DNA from: JACVRW01 sp963811055
GTDB taxonomy: Bacteria; Actinomycetota; Thermoleophilia; Solirubrobacterales; Thermoleophilaceae
Assembly (NCBI GenBank): GCA_963811055.1
Contig: CAWEPQ010000021.1
Coordinates: 57,816-121,815, forward strand
Direction: 5' to 3'
Length of the DNA: 64,000 bases
Shown: positions 16,760-26,197 of the stretch, piece by piece
How positions within the stretch are numbered: the stretch's first letter is position 1
How the letters are laid out: each line of letters begins with the position of its first letter
Translations under genes and position numbers: made by a program
The notes under the pieces: generated by a model
Seen by the model: only the letters and a program-made list of their open reading frames with translations
The model's database searches: none
What the model was told of the DNA's origin: nothing

Positions 16760-18784
16760 ATGACTTTCGGACGCTACCTGGCGGGATTGGTGCTGCTCGC
16801 GCTCACGATCGCGCCGCTCGTGTTCGCCGCGGTGCGGCTGCGGGGGCGGCTCCTACCCGATGCCACGGGCGCGTCGGCGCGGCTGGCGGAGGCGGTCCTG
16901 GGCCTCGCCATGCTGCTTTTCGTGGCCCACGTGATGGGCGCCGTGGGCCTGCTCCGGCCGCTGCCGGTGGTGGTGGCGGCCATGCTGTGCGGACTGGCCG
17001 TGGGCAGGCTCGTGCGGGCGCGGCCGGCGGGCGAGCGCCCCTCGGTGCCCCGGCCCGGGCGCACCGGCATGATCCTGGCGGCGGGGGGCACCGCCGTGGT
17101 GGTGGGGCAGTGGGCGGTGGGCACGGTGGACGCCCTCGACGCGGGGATGTACGGCAGCGACACGCTGCGCTACCACGGGCCGGTGGCGGCCCGGTTCGTG
17201 CAGGAGCACGGCCTCACGGGCCTCCACTTCCTGCTGAACGACCCGACGCTTACGTTCTTCCCGTTCGACTCCGAGCTGATCCATGCGCTCGGGATCATGT
17301 TCATGGGCAGCGATGTGCTCTCGCCGCTCGTGAACCTCGGATGGCTCGCGCTGGCGCTGCTCGCGGCGTGGTGTGTCGGACGCCCCCACGGGCTCGGCCC
17401 GGCCACGCTGCTGCTGGCCGCGCTGGTGCTGGCGTCGCCGGCGCTGGCGCAGTCCCAGCCCGGCAGCGGTGACAACGACATCGTGGCGCTGGCGCTGCTG
17501 CTGGCCACGGTGGCGCTGCTGCTGGAGTGGGAGGGGCGCCGCCAGGCGGTGGCCCTCGCGGGCCTGGCCGCGGGAATGGCCCTCGGCACCAAGCTCACGG
17601 TGTTCGGGATCGTCGGGGCGATCACGCTCGGCCTGGCTCTGGACGCGGAGCGGGGGGACCGGCGCGCCCTTGTGGGCACCTGGCTGGCGGCGCTGCTCGC
17701 GACGGGCGGGTTCTGGTACCTCCGCAACCTGTTCGCGATCGGCAATCCGCTGCCCTGGTTCAGCTTCGGGCCGCTCAACCTGCCCTCGCCGCCGTTTCTC
17801 CAGGACCCCTCGGTGGCGCACTACATCACCGACAGCCACATCTGGCGCACGGTGTACATCCCCGGGTTCCACGACCGCTACGGGACCGTGTGGGTGGCCA
17901 TGGCCGTGCTCGCCCTTGCGGGGATCGTGCTGGCCGGCCTCCGCGGCGCGAGCCCCATGCACCGCATGCTGGGCGCGGTGGGTGCGCTCGGGCTCGTGGC
18001 GTACGCGGTCGCTCCCAACACGGCCGCCGGCCCCGAGGACTTCCCGATCTTCTTCAGCGCGACCGCCCGCTACGCCGCGCCGGCCCTCGCCCTGGGGCTC
18101 GTGTTGCTCCCGCTGGTCCCGTGGCTGCGCTCGCTCGCCGCGCGACCGTGGGTGCTGGCGGTGCTGCTCGGCCTGGTGCTGGCCACGCTCACGAATCAGG
18201 GCGTCGAGCCGCTCGACTCCTCACGGGCACTGGCCGCGCTCGCCTGCCTGGCGTTGATCGCCGCGCTCGCTTGGCTGGCCGCGCACCGGTCCGCAATTCG
18301 GAGCCCGCTGCTCGCGGGCGGGCTCGCCGTCCTGGTGCTCGTGGTGGCGCTCGCCGGATGGCGGGTCACCGACGGGTTCATCCAGGACCGCTACGCCACG
18401 GGCGAGCTCGCATTCGCTCGCGCGATCGAGGACTCTCGTGTGGGACTCGTGGGCAGCAGCCGTCAATACCACCTCTATGGAACCGACCTCTCGAACCACG
18501 TCCAGTACGTGGGCCGGCGCGGGCCCGACGGCGCGTTCAGCTCGGTGCGAGGCTGCCGGGAGTGGCGCCGGGCGCTGGACAGGGGCGGCTACGAATACGT
18601 GGTTGTGACCCCCGCCAACGAGCTCTTCGGCACCTACACGACCAAGCGGCCGCCCGAGCTCGGGTGGACGCGCAGCTCGCCCAAGGCCTCGGTCGACCTG
18701 CGCGAGCCCGGGGGGGTCACGCTCTTCCACCTCGACGGGAAGCTCGGCACGGACGGCTGCCCGCGCCGGGTGGTGATCGGATGA
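16760..18784 (+). CDS. Large GT-C-like membrane protein, twin of the gene at 35799 (copy 1)
   Basis: 674 residues. GRYLAGL at the N-terminus, then helices. A loop with YGSDTLRYHGP (Asp134) follows the fourth hydrophobic segment. Later come FPFDSELIHALG, ELHGLGPATL-type blocks and a final soluble domain with LSNHVQYVGRRGPDG. The protein at 35799 (676 residues) matches it block for block over the full length. About 12 helices and an exposed Asp loop suggest a polyprenyl-sugar-dependent glycosyltransferase, but no family is recognised. A TAGGGT at 16718-16723 could be its -10. Its stop overlaps the next ATG (ATGA), so the two are translationally coupled. Confidence 0.75.
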   Translation: MTFGRYLAGLVLLALTIAPLVFAAVRLRGRLLPDATGASARLAEAVLGLAMLLFVAHVMGAVGLLRPLPVVVAAMLCGLAVGRLVRARPAGERPSVPRPGRTGMILAAGGTAVVVGQWAVGTVDALDAGMYGSDTLRYHGPVAARFVQEHGLTGLHFLLNDPTLTFFPFDSELIHALGIMFMGSDVLSPLVNLGWLALALLAAWCVGRPHGLGPATLLLAALVLASPALAQSQPGSGDNDIVALALLLATVALLLEWEGRRQAVALAGLAAGMALGTKLTVFGIVGAITLGLALDAERGDRRALVGTWLAALLATGGFWYLRNLFAIGNPLPWFSFGPLNLPSPPFLQDPSVAHYITDSHIWRTVYIPGFHDRYGTVWVAMAVLALAGIVLAGLRGASPMHRMLGAVGALGLVAYAVAPNTAAGPEDFPIFFSATARYAAPALALGLVLLPLVPWLRSLAARPWVLAVLLGLVLATLTNQGVEPLDSSRALAALACLALIAALAWLAAHRSAIRSPLLAGGLAVLVLVVALAGWRVTDGFIQDRYATGELAFARAIEDSRVGLVGSSRQYHLYGTDLSNHVQYVGRRGPDGAFSSVRGCREWRRALDRGGYEYVVVTPANELFGTYTTKRPPELGWTRSSPKASVDLREPGGVTLFHLDGKLGTDGCPRRVVIG

Positions 18785-20601
18785 AGGCGGCGCTGCGCGA
18801 CCGGAGGCCGGAGCTGCTCGCCGTGGCAGGGCTGACGCTGCTCGCGTTCGCGCTGCGGCTCGCAGCGTTCCGGCAGGGCCTCTTCGGCGACGAGCTGCTC
18901 ACCTACGGCGAGACCCGCGACGGCCTGGGTGAGGTCTTCGAGGGGCTCAAGCGGAGCGGCGCCGAGGTCACCCCGCCGCTCTACTTCATGCTCGCCTGGG
19001 CGTCCGCCAAGCTCGGAAGCGCCCCGGAGCTGATCCGCCTGCCCTCGCTGCTGCTCGGCACCGCCACGGTGCCGGTGGTGTACGCGCTCGGCCGGCGTGT
19101 GGCCGGCACTCGGGCCGGCCTGCTGGCGGCCGCGATGGTGGCCATCGGCCCGTTCGCCCTCTTCTATGGCAGCGAGGCCCGCGCCTACACGAGCGCGACC
19201 TTCTTCGTGGCTCTGTCCACCCTCGCGCTGCTGGAGGCGCTCGGCGAGGGCCGGCGCGCCTGGTGGGTGGTCTACGTGGTGGCGGCCTGCCTCGCTTGCT
19301 ACACGCACTACACGACGATCTTCGTGCTCGGCGCCCAGGCGGCGTGGGCGCTCTGGGTGCATCGCGAGCGGCTGCGCGCGCTGGTGATCGCGCATGTCGC
19401 GATCGGCATCGGGTACCTGGCCTGGCTGCCGTCGCTGCTCGACCAGCGCCAGAAGGGTCTCAACATCGCCGTGGTGGGCAGCTCGGGCCCGCTTACCCCG
19501 AGGAGCTTCGCGGACAACGTGTTCCGGACGCTCGTGGGCCACCCGTACCAGAAGCTCACACAGCTTCCGGGCCGGCCGGCGCTGGTGCTGATCGCTCTCG
19601 CCGGGGCCATCGTTGTGGTCGCGGCCGTGCTCGCGTTCCGCCGTCACGGGGCGCCGCCACGGCCGCGCTCGGACTCTCCGCTGATCCTGTTGGTGATCCT
19701 GGCGCTGGCCACGCCGGTGGGGCTGGCCGTCTACGGAGCCTTCGGCGAGGACCTCTTCGGACCGCGCAACCTCAGCGCGTCGATCCCGGCGCTGGCGGTC
19801 GTGGTGGCCGCGCTCGTGACCGCGGTCCCGGCCCGGGTGGCCGCCGTGGCGGCCACGCTCCTGCTGGCCGGCCTGGCGCTCGGCGTCGTCGCGTTCTTCG
19901 ACCCGGACCGCAGGCGCCCGGAGTACAAGCAGGCCGTGCAGTACCTGGAGGACCGCGCGGGCCCGGCCGACCCGGTGGTAGCCACGGACCGGGACGCTCT
20001 CAACGCCTACTTCGAGCGCAAGCACGCCGTGTACCGCCCAGCGCTGGAGGACGCGCCCGCCTGGGAGCAGGCCCGCCGCGGCGGCCAGCTCTTCTACGTG
20101 GGCTCGGCGGTGCTGGCGCGCTACGCGGGCGACCGCCGCGTGGGCGGCCCGGGCAACCTCTTCGTGCGCCGCGACCGCAAGGCCTACCGCGGGCTGGTGC
20201 CGCTTCTGGTGGACCGCTACGAGGGCACGGTCTCGGGCCGGATCGAGGGCTCCGGCGACGACGAGTCGATCTCCTGGACCTTCGGGCGCGCGCTGCCGGT
20301 CACGCCGGACGCGGCGCAGGGCGAGGTGGAGGACGTGGCGCTCGCCCCGGGCGAGGTCACGATTCCGGGCTGGGCCACTGCCAGCCCCGAGCCGCACGAG
20401 GTGAGCTGGGTGCTGGGGTTCGACTCGGGCCGCCTCGTGGTGGTCGGCTGGACGCCGTTCAAGCGCCCGGACGTGGCGCAGCGGCTGGGACCCGCCGCGC
20501 TCAGCTCCGGCTTCCTCCTGCGCTACCCGGCGCTCGAGCTGCCCAAGGCGATGCGCGTGTTCGCCGTGACCGGCGGGCGTGCCACGGAGCTCAAGCGGTA
20601 G
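18781..20601 (+). CDS. GT39-type membrane glycosyltransferase with C-terminal GWA/RPDVA module
   Basis: 606 residues. Helix 1 at 11-29, then the acidic loop pair D37-E38 (LFGDE), TPPLYFMLAW, GSEARAYTS and CYTHYT, the same order as its paralogs at 7825 and 11135. Helices end near residue 370. A soluble region follows, and the last 94 residues (from 513; bases 20317-20598) form the module with IPGWA, RPDVAQ, SSGF and VFAVTGG. The ATG overlaps the previous stop by four bases. The 3' end overlaps the convergent flippase by 11 bases. It probably acts on the same glycan as the coupled upstream gene. Confidence 0.85.
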   Translation: MKAALRDRRPELLAVAGLTLLAFALRLAAFRQGLFGDELLTYGETRDGLGEVFEGLKRSGAEVTPPLYFMLAWASAKLGSAPELIRLPSLLLGTATVPVVYALGRRVAGTRAGLLAAAMVAIGPFALFYGSEARAYTSATFFVALSTLALLEALGEGRRAWWVVYVVAACLACYTHYTTIFVLGAQAAWALWVHRERLRALVIAHVAIGIGYLAWLPSLLDQRQKGLNIAVVGSSGPLTPRSFADNVFRTLVGHPYQKLTQLPGRPALVLIALAGAIVVVAAVLAFRRHGAPPRPRSDSPLILLVILALATPVGLAVYGAFGEDLFGPRNLSASIPALAVVVAALVTAVPARVAAVAATLLLAGLALGVVAFFDPDRRRPEYKQAVQYLEDRAGPADPVVATDRDALNAYFERKHAVYRPALEDAPAWEQARRGGQLFYVGSAVLARYAGDRRVGGPGNLFVRRDRKAYRGLVPLLVDRYEGTVSGRIEGSGDDESISWTFGRALPVTPDAAQGEVEDVALAPGEVTIPGWATASPEPHEVSWVLGFDSGRLVVVGWTPFKRPDVAQRLGPAALSSGFLLRYPALELPKAMRVFAVTGGRATELKR

Positions 20602-22075
20602 CGGTGGCGGCCGCGCCGCGCCGGCGCTTGAGGTATCCAGCCATCTCGGCCAGCAGCGGTCGCTCGAGCAGCCAGGTGACCAGCAGGAGCACGAGCGCGA
20701 ACAGCGCCAGCTCGGCCAGCGCCACGCCGGCCGACCGCGACCCGGACTCGGCCAGCCGCACCAGCAGCACCGCCGCCGAGGCGGCCAGCACCGGGATCGA
20801 GGCGCGCACCGCCAGCCTGGTCAGGCGCACGTCCGGCAGCAGCCGCTTGATGTACCAGGCGCGCGTGCCCCAGGCCGCTGCCATCACGGCGAACATCCCG
20901 TAGGCGAACCCCTCGATGCCCTCCGCGAACAGGAGCGGCAGCGGCACGGCGAGGAAGGCGATCGCGGCGGCCGCGGCGTACACCGCCTGCGGGCGCGAGA
21001 TCCCGACGGCCCGGTAGAAGGCGGTCCAGTTGAAGCCGAGCTGGTGCACAGCTCCCGTGATCCCCAGGATCTGGAGCAGGATCACGGCCGGCTCCCACTT
21101 GTCGCCGAGCACGAAGTGCACGACGTCGGGGGCGAACAGCGCGAGGAACGCTCCGAACGGGAGCGCCCACATGGCGGTCACCCGGTTCGACTTCATGAAC
21201 AGCTCGGTCATCACCTCGCGGCGGTCGGTGACCGCGCAGATGGCGGGATAGATCGTGGCGGTGACGATCTGGTCGGCGCGGTCCACGTAGCGGGTGAGCG
21301 TGACCGCGAGGGTGATGAAGCCCGCGCCCGCCAGACCGAGGTGGGCGTTGAACGCGTACACCTGGCCCTGGCGGATCACGAGCCCCGCCACCGCCGCGAA
21401 CAGGATCGGCCACGAGAACATGGCGTAGAGGCGCACGCTGGGCCGGTGCAGGTCGAGCCGCAGCCGGTAGGGCGACAGCCGCAGGGCGATCACGGCCGCC
21501 ACCACGTTGCCCACCAGCGCTCCCAGCACGAGCGCCCACACGTCGAGCCCGGCCAGCAGCAGCGCGAGCGTGGCCACGAACGTGGCGGTGGGCACCGCGG
21601 CCTGGATGGCGCGCTGGCGCACGAAGTCCATACGCCTTAGGAAGATCCATGCGGGGGCCTGCAGCGCGAACGCCAGCGGCAGATAGGCGAGCGCGAGCAT
21701 GAGCGGGGCCAGCTCCCAGTCCCCGTAGAGCACCGCGATCACGGGCGCGAGCAGGGCCACCAGGAGCGCGAAGATCCCTGACAGCGCCAGCTCGATCGTG
21801 AAGGCGCGCTGGAACGCCACCTCCTGGTCGGCCTCGTCCTGTTGCACGAACTGCTCGTCGATGCCCACCTGCTTGAGCGTGAGCAGGGTGATCACGGTGA
21901 CCGAGACGATCCCGTAGAGGCCCAGCTGCGAGACGGACAGGAAGCGCGCCACCAGCACCTGCTGCACCACCACGAGCCCCTCGGCCACCAGGATGAAGGC
22001 CCCGTTCACGAGCACGCCGCGCGCGGTCCGGTGGCGAAGCTCACCGGCCGGAAAGCTGAAGCGCTCGCTGGCCAT
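20591..22075 (-). CDS. Polysaccharide flippase, Wzx/MATE-like
   Basis: 494 residues with about 12-14 hydrophobic segments evenly spaced from residue 22 to the end. The N-terminus (RGVLVNGAF, then FLSVSQLGLYG and VTVITLLTLKQVG) is typical of the polysaccharide-transport/oligosaccharide flippase family. It would move polyprenyl-diphosphate-linked repeat units across the membrane. A second flippase gene (frameshifted) lies at 55.7-57.1 kb. ATG 22075 follows TAAGCT by eight bases. Divergent from the GT2 at 22143. Confidence 0.88.
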   Translation of the reverse strand: MASERFSFPAGELRHRTARGVLVNGAFILVAEGLVVVQQVLVARFLSVSQLGLYGIVSVTVITLLTLKQVGIDEQFVQQDEADQEVAFQRAFTIELALSGIFALLVALLAPVIAVLYGDWELAPLMLALAYLPLAFALQAPAWIFLRRMDFVRQRAIQAAVPTATFVATLALLLAGLDVWALVLGALVGNVVAAVIALRLSPYRLRLDLHRPSVRLYAMFSWPILFAAVAGLVIRQGQVYAFNAHLGLAGAGFITLAVTLTRYVDRADQIVTATIYPAICAVTDRREVMTELFMKSNRVTAMWALPFGAFLALFAPDVVHFVLGDKWEPAVILLQILGITGAVHQLGFNWTAFYRAVGISRPQAVYAAAAAIAFLAVPLPLLFAEGIEGFAYGMFAVMAAAWGTRAWYIKRLLPDVRLTRLAVRASIPVLAASAAVLLVRLAESGSRSAGVALAELALFALVLLLVTWLLERPLLAEMAGYLKRRRGAAATATA

Positions 22076-22083
22076 CCCTGGCG

Positions 22084-22089
22084 AGCTTA
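22084..22089 (-). promoter_or_regulatory. Probable -10 box (TAAGCT) of the flippase gene
   Basis: Minus-strand TAAGCT lies eight bases before ATG 22075; near-leaderless start predicted. On the plus strand TACCCT (22125-22130) lies 12 bases before the GT2 start at 22143. Confidence 0.42.
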
Positions 22090-22142
22090 GACCCGGGTCA
22101 GGCGCCCGGGCGGCAGCGATGTCCTACCCTCGCGCCCGTCGG

Positions 22143-23111
22143 ATGAGCGCGCACGGTCCACAATCTGCACAGCCCGACGTCAGCGTGGTGGTGGCCACGC
22201 GCAACCGGCCAGAAAGCGTGCTGAGGCTGCTGGACGCCCTCGAACGGCAAACGCTGGCCCGCCACCGTTTCGAGGTGGTGATCGTGGACGACGGCTCCCA
22301 GGACGGCACCGCGGCGGTGCTCCGCGACCCGCGCGTGGACCGCACGCTGCGCCAGGAGCCCTCGCGCGGGCCGGCGAGCGCGCGCAACCTGGGCTGGCGG
22401 GCGGGCACGGGGCCGCTGGTGGCGTTCACCGACGACGACTGCCGTCCCGAGCCGGGCTGGCTCGAGGCGGGCCTGCGCGCCCACGCGGCGGCGCCGGACG
22501 CGGTGGTGCAGGGCCAGACCCGGCCCGAGCCGGAGGAGGAGCACCTGCTCGACCGGCCGCGCGCACGCTCGATCCGCGTGGAGCGGCTGGGGCCGTTCTT
22601 CGAGACCTGCAACATCTTCTACCCGCGCCCGCTGCTGGAGCGCCTGGGCGGCTTCGACGAGGCCATTCCCACCGCCGGTGCCGAGGACACAGACCTGGCG
22701 CTCCGTTCCTTCGAGCTGGGCGCCCGCGCCGTCTTCGCGCCCGACGCCCTGGTCAGCCATGCCGTTCACGAGTTCACGGTTGCCGACGCCGTGCGCTTCA
22801 CGGTGCGCTGGCGCACGCTCGTGGCGCTGGTCAAGCGCCATCCGCGGCTGCGCGCGGTCTTCCCGTGGCGCGGCCGGATCTGGCGCGAGAGCCACGCCCG
22901 GCTGATCCTGGCGCTGCTGGGGCTGGCGCTGGGGCGCCGGCACCCGGTGTTCCTGCTCTGGTGCGTGCCCTACCTGAGCTACCGGCACGGCTGGCGCCCC
23001 GCGGGCCTGGCGCGCACGCTGCGCGAGCTGCCCGGCGTGGCGCCGGTGGACTTGGCGGAGCTCGCCGTGCTCGCGGCCGCGAGCGCGCGCCAGCGCCTGC
23101 TGCTGCTGTAG
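22143..23111 (+). CDS. Family 2 glycosyltransferase
   Basis: 322 residues, GT-A fold. SVVVATRNRP (14-23), IVDDGSQDG (47-55) and FTDDDCRPEPGW (about 95-105) mark the UDP/metal site. GAEDTDLALRS near 180 fits the acceptor-side ED motif of GT2 enzymes. A short hydrophobic stretch near 250-270 may attach it to the membrane. ATG 22143 is preferred because TACCCT lies just upstream; ATG 22119 overlaps that presumed promoter. No Shine-Dalgarno for either. Sugar specificity unknown. Confidence 0.85.
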   Translation: MSAHGPQSAQPDVSVVVATRNRPESVLRLLDALERQTLARHRFEVVIVDDGSQDGTAAVLRDPRVDRTLRQEPSRGPASARNLGWRAGTGPLVAFTDDDCRPEPGWLEAGLRAHAAAPDAVVQGQTRPEPEEEHLLDRPRARSIRVERLGPFFETCNIFYPRPLLERLGGFDEAIPTAGAEDTDLALRSFELGARAVFAPDALVSHAVHEFTVADAVRFTVRWRTLVALVKRHPRLRAVFPWRGRIWRESHARLILALLGLALGRRHPVFLLWCVPYLSYRHGWRPAGLARTLRELPGVAPVDLAELAVLAAASARQRLLLL

Positions 23112-23124
23112 CCGGGCGGCCGGC

Positions 23125-23538
23125 CTACGGGATCCCGCGCAGCACGAGCGAGGCGTGCACGGCGCAGGGGTAGGTGGCCTGGACGATCTCGATCGCAGCC
23201 TGGCCCGACTTGTTGGGGATCACGTTCTTGACGTTCTCCGCCGACTTCTGGAGCTGCTTGACGGAGGCCTTGTCGGCAGCCACTGCCTTGACCTCGCACC
23301 CGTCCGACCAGACGTAGCCGGCGCCCTTCTTCTCCAGCCCGGCGGCCTTGATCAGCTTGGCCTCGGTGAGCTTGCCCTTGACGGGCTCGGGAGCGGGTGC
23401 GGCGTCCGCGGAGGTGTCGGCGGCCGGCGCGTCAGCGCCGCCGGCGCTCCCGCTGTCAGCCGAGCTGTCGTCGTCGTCGCCACCGCCGCAGCCGGCTAGA
23501 GCCATCAAGGCAAGCACGGCAAGGGTCTTCCACTTCAT
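23125..23538 (-). CDS. Small Gly/Asp/Ala-rich lipoprotein
   Basis: 137 residues. A short signal peptide ends in the lipobox LALAGC-type sequence MALAGC with Cys17, followed by a low-complexity linker rich in Gly, Asp, Ala and Pro (to about 60), then a small folded domain of about 75 residues with two cysteines (in DGCEV and YPCAV) that could pair. No family recognised. Unlike most genes here it has a clear Shine-Dalgarno: AGGAGG nine bases before the ATG (plus-strand 23548-23553). It lies 62 bases downstream of the GT2 gene on the same strand. Confidence 0.75.
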   Translation of the reverse strand: MKWKTLAVLALMALAGCGGGDDDDSSADSGSAGGADAPAADTSADAAPAPEPVKGKLTEAKLIKAAGLEKKGAGYVWSDGCEVKAVAADKASVKQLQKSAENVKNVIPNKSGQAAIEIVQATYPCAVHASLVLRGIP

Positions 23539-23600
23539 TCCGAGGGGCCTCCTGTTTCGCATCCGGTGGCGCACACTGTTGCGTAGATCAAACCGGGACG

Positions 23601-24572
23601 CTAGCGGGAGCCGTCGCCCCGATGCGACACCACGCGGGCGGTCACGTACAGCGGCCGGTGCAGCGACTCCTCGTGCACGCGGGCCAGATAGCGGCCCAGG
23701 ATCCCCACGCTGATCAGCTGCACGCCGCCCAGGAACAGCACCGATACGAGGATCCATAGCTCGCCGCTGGCCTCGAGCGCTCCGCCCAGCGTGAGCCCCA
23801 GCAGCACCACCGTCCCGAGCGCGCTGAGGCCCGCGGTGAGCAGCCCGAAGTAGGACGCGATCGACAGCGGGACGTCCGAGAAGGAGGCGATCGCCTCGAG
23901 CGCCAGCCGGAAGAGCTGCGGGTACGACGCGCCGCGCCCGCTCGTGCGGCCCGCGCGGCGATATTCGATCGGCACCTGCCGGAAGCCGACCCAGGCCACC
24001 ATGCCGCGCAGGAAGCGGCGGCGCTCGGGCATCTGCCGGATGGCCTCGACCACCGGCTCGCTCATCAGGCGGAAGTCGCCGGCCTGACCCTGGTAGGGCA
24101 CGCGAGCCAGGCGGCTCATCAGGCCGTAGAAGGAGGTGGCCAGTGCCCGCTTGACGGCGCTCTCCTCGCGGCCGATGCGGCGCGCGAACACCACGTCGGC
24201 GCCCTCGCCCTCCCGCGCCGTGGCCAGCATCTGGGGGATCAGCTCCGGCGGGTCCTGGAGGTCGGCGTGCATCAGCACCACGTAGCTGCCGGCGGCCTGG
24301 TCGATGCCCGCCGACATGGCCACCTCCATGCCGAAGTTGCGCGAGAGCTGTACGAGCACCACCTCCTCGCCGGCGTCGATCCAGCCCTCGATCAGGCGCA
24401 CCGACCCGTCCGTGGAGCCATCGTCCACGTACACCACCTCCACGCGGCCGGGCACCTCGCCGATGGCCTCGTTGAGGCGCCGGTGGAGCTCCGGCAGCCC
24501 GTCCTCCTCGTTCAGCACGGGAACGACGACCGACAGGAGCGGCCGGTTGGGCTCGTCGGCGGGGCGCTCCAC
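23601..24572 (-). CDS. GT2 polyprenyl-phosphate glycosyltransferase with two C-terminal helices (GtrB/ArnC-like)
   Basis: 323 residues. GT-A core with SVVVPVLNEE (14-23), YVDDGSTDGS (48-57), RNFGMEVAMSAG and MHADLQDPPE near 105 (DxD). GDFRLM and RRAGRTSGRG follow. Two hydrophobic segments near 230-255 and 265-290 come before YVARVHEE-type ending. This is the plan of enzymes that load glucose, mannose or aminoarabinose on undecaprenyl phosphate. GTG 24572 lies 11 bases after the upstream stop. It would supply lipid-linked donor to the GT-C proteins. Confidence 0.88.
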   Translation of the reverse strand: MERPADEPNRPLLSVVVPVLNEEDGLPELHRRLNEAIGEVPGRVEVVYVDDGSTDGSVRLIEGWIDAGEEVVLVQLSRNFGMEVAMSAGIDQAAGSYVVLMHADLQDPPELIPQMLATAREGEGADVVFARRIGREESAVKRALATSFYGLMSRLARVPYQGQAGDFRLMSEPVVEAIRQMPERRRFLRGMVAWVGFRQVPIEYRRAGRTSGRGASYPQLFRLALEAIASFSDVPLSIASYFGLLTAGLSALGTVVLLGLTLGGALEASGELWILVSVLFLGGVQLISVGILGRYLARVHEESLHRPLYVTARVVSHRGDGSR

Positions 24573-24583
24573 GCGTCCCGACT

Positions 24584-26197
24584 CTATTTCAGCACCCGGT
24601 AGACCGTGGCGCAGCCGAAGCGCATGGGGGGGCCGGCCACGCCGGCCACCAGGCGCGAGATGTCCGGGTGTCCGCGGCAGTCCGAGTAGAGGAAGCGGGC
24701 GCCCGAGCGCTCCACCAGCCGGGTGGCCTGTTGCTCGTCGAGCGCGCCCGAGAACAGCCTGTCCGTGGCGGTCCGGCGTTCCTTGAAGTCGGGCGTCCAC
24801 GACATCGCCCCCAGCCAGGTCGGGAGCCCCGTGAAAGCCGGCACGGCCTGGCCGCTGAACACCGTGGTGAGCACCCCTCCGCCCTCCGGGGCCGCTTCGA
24901 GGTAGCGGAGCGCGTCGTGCTCCGAGGGCTCCAGGAAGAACGGCTGGAAGCCGGCGTTCACGGCACCGCGCAGGCGATCGACCCGATATGCCAGGCCGGG
25001 CACCACCAGCACCAGCACGGCGGCCGCGGCCAGCAGGAGCGGCAGCGGACGGGCGCCCAGCCGGGAGCGCAGCCAGAGCGCGGCAAGCATGGCCAGCGGG
25101 ATCGTGAGGCCCTGGACCGCGTGTGCGGGGAAGGTGCCGGCGGGCTGGTAGAAGACGAGCAGGGCGGCCACCGGCCACAGGCGCAGGGCGATGGCGCCGA
25201 AGTCGGGCGCGGGCAGCCGGTACGCCAGCAGCGCCGGCAGTGCCAGCGGCGCCAATCCGACCGCCATGATCCAGAACGGCCAGCCGCCCGCCTCGTTGGC
25301 GCTCCCCGCGAGCTCCCAGGCCTCGTCGGTACGCGAGAGCACCAGGTAATAGACGAGCGGCGCGGCGGTGGCCAGCAGCGGCGCCGCCAGGTCGCCCACG
25401 GCCGCCATCACGGCCGGCCGTGAGAGCCGGCCGCGCAGGGAGAGGGCCTCCGCGCCCAGGATCACGAGCGCGAAGGTCACGCCCTGCCAGGGCTGGAGCC
25501 AGGCGCACAGCAGTCCGGCCCCGGCGGCGGCCGCCAGCAGCCGGCCGCTGCCGCCCGCACGCCCGCGCTCGTAGGCCAGCAGCCCGAGCGGCAGCAGGCC
25601 CACCGCCACCGCGGTGAACATGTAGCCCCAGAGGTAGTGCCCGGTCCAGGCCTCGCCCGCGAAGAAGTCGAGCTGGAGGCGCTGCTTGCCGGAGCCCCAC
25701 TCGCCCCAGCCGAACGCCGCGGCCACCGGCGACACGCTGAACAGCGCCACCACGAGCGCCAGGAGCCGGTCCCGGCGGTCTGACAGGAAGCGCCGCGAGT
25801 ACGCGAGCACCCCGGCGAACAGCACGGGCAGCGCCAGCAGCTTCAGCGCCTGGAACGAGGCCACGAGGCCAAGCCCGAGCCGGTCGAGGAGCGCGGCCAG
25901 CAGCACGCCGGGATGCAGGAACGGGCGCGGCCCTCCGGACAGGTCGAAGAGGTTCCCGACCGTCACGTGCTCGCCGGCCTGGCGGATCCAGGCCAGGTAC
26001 TGGAGCTGGTCCACGGCCACGTAGGAATCGGCCCCGGTGAACACCCCGCCCTGGCTCCAGACGCGTACAAGCATGCCCGCCAGTGCCGCCACGCCCAGGG
26101 CGGCAAAGGCGGCGAACACGGCCAGCTCGAAGCCGTCGAGGCCGGCGAGGCGCCCCGGGCGCCGCGCCGGAGCCGAGCTAGGTGCCGCCGCGCGCAC
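24584..26197 (-). CDS. Polytopic membrane protein of the DQxQYxAW family (copy 2)
   Basis: 537 residues, GTG start. Shares with copies at 12644, 27817 and 42236: VDQLQYLAWIRQAGEHV near 60, FFAGEAWTGHYLWGY near 175, LQPWQG near 230, FPAHAVQGLTIPLA near 360, and a soluble end with SWTPDF, FLYSDC and FGCATVYRV. About 12 helices. Likely a membrane glycosyltransferase of unknown donor. It overlaps the upstream O-antigen-ligase-like gene by 20 bases and is followed after 11 bases by the GT2, so the three are one operon. Confidence 0.72.
   Translation of the reverse strand: MRAAAPSSAPARRPGRLAGLDGFELAVFAAFAALGVAALAGMLVRVWSQGGVFTGADSYVAVDQLQYLAWIRQAGEHVTVGNLFDLSGGPRPFLHPGVLLAALLDRLGLGLVASFQALKLLALPVLFAGVLAYSRRFLSDRRDRLLALVVALFSVSPVAAAFGWGEWGSGKQRLQLDFFAGEAWTGHYLWGYMFTAVAVGLLPLGLLAYERGRAGGSGRLLAAAAGAGLLCAWLQPWQGVTFALVILGAEALSLRGRLSRPAVMAAVGDLAAPLLATAAPLVYYLVLSRTDEAWELAGSANEAGGWPFWIMAVGLAPLALPALLAYRLPAPDFGAIALRLWPVAALLVFYQPAGTFPAHAVQGLTIPLAMLAALWLRSRLGARPLPLLLAAAAVLVLVVPGLAYRVDRLRGAVNAGFQPFFLEPSEHDALRYLEAAPEGGGVLTTVFSGQAVPAFTGLPTWLGAMSWTPDFKERRTATDRLFSGALDEQQATRLVERSGARFLYSDCRGHPDISRLVAGVAGPPMRFGCATVYRVLK

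Noticed and set aside
17527..18780. Possible 418-residue N-terminal extension of the GT39 protein at 18781
   Set aside because: This stretch is an out-of-frame reading of the upstream membrane protein; ATG 18781 starts right at the first helix and overlaps the upstream stop in the usual ATGA manner.
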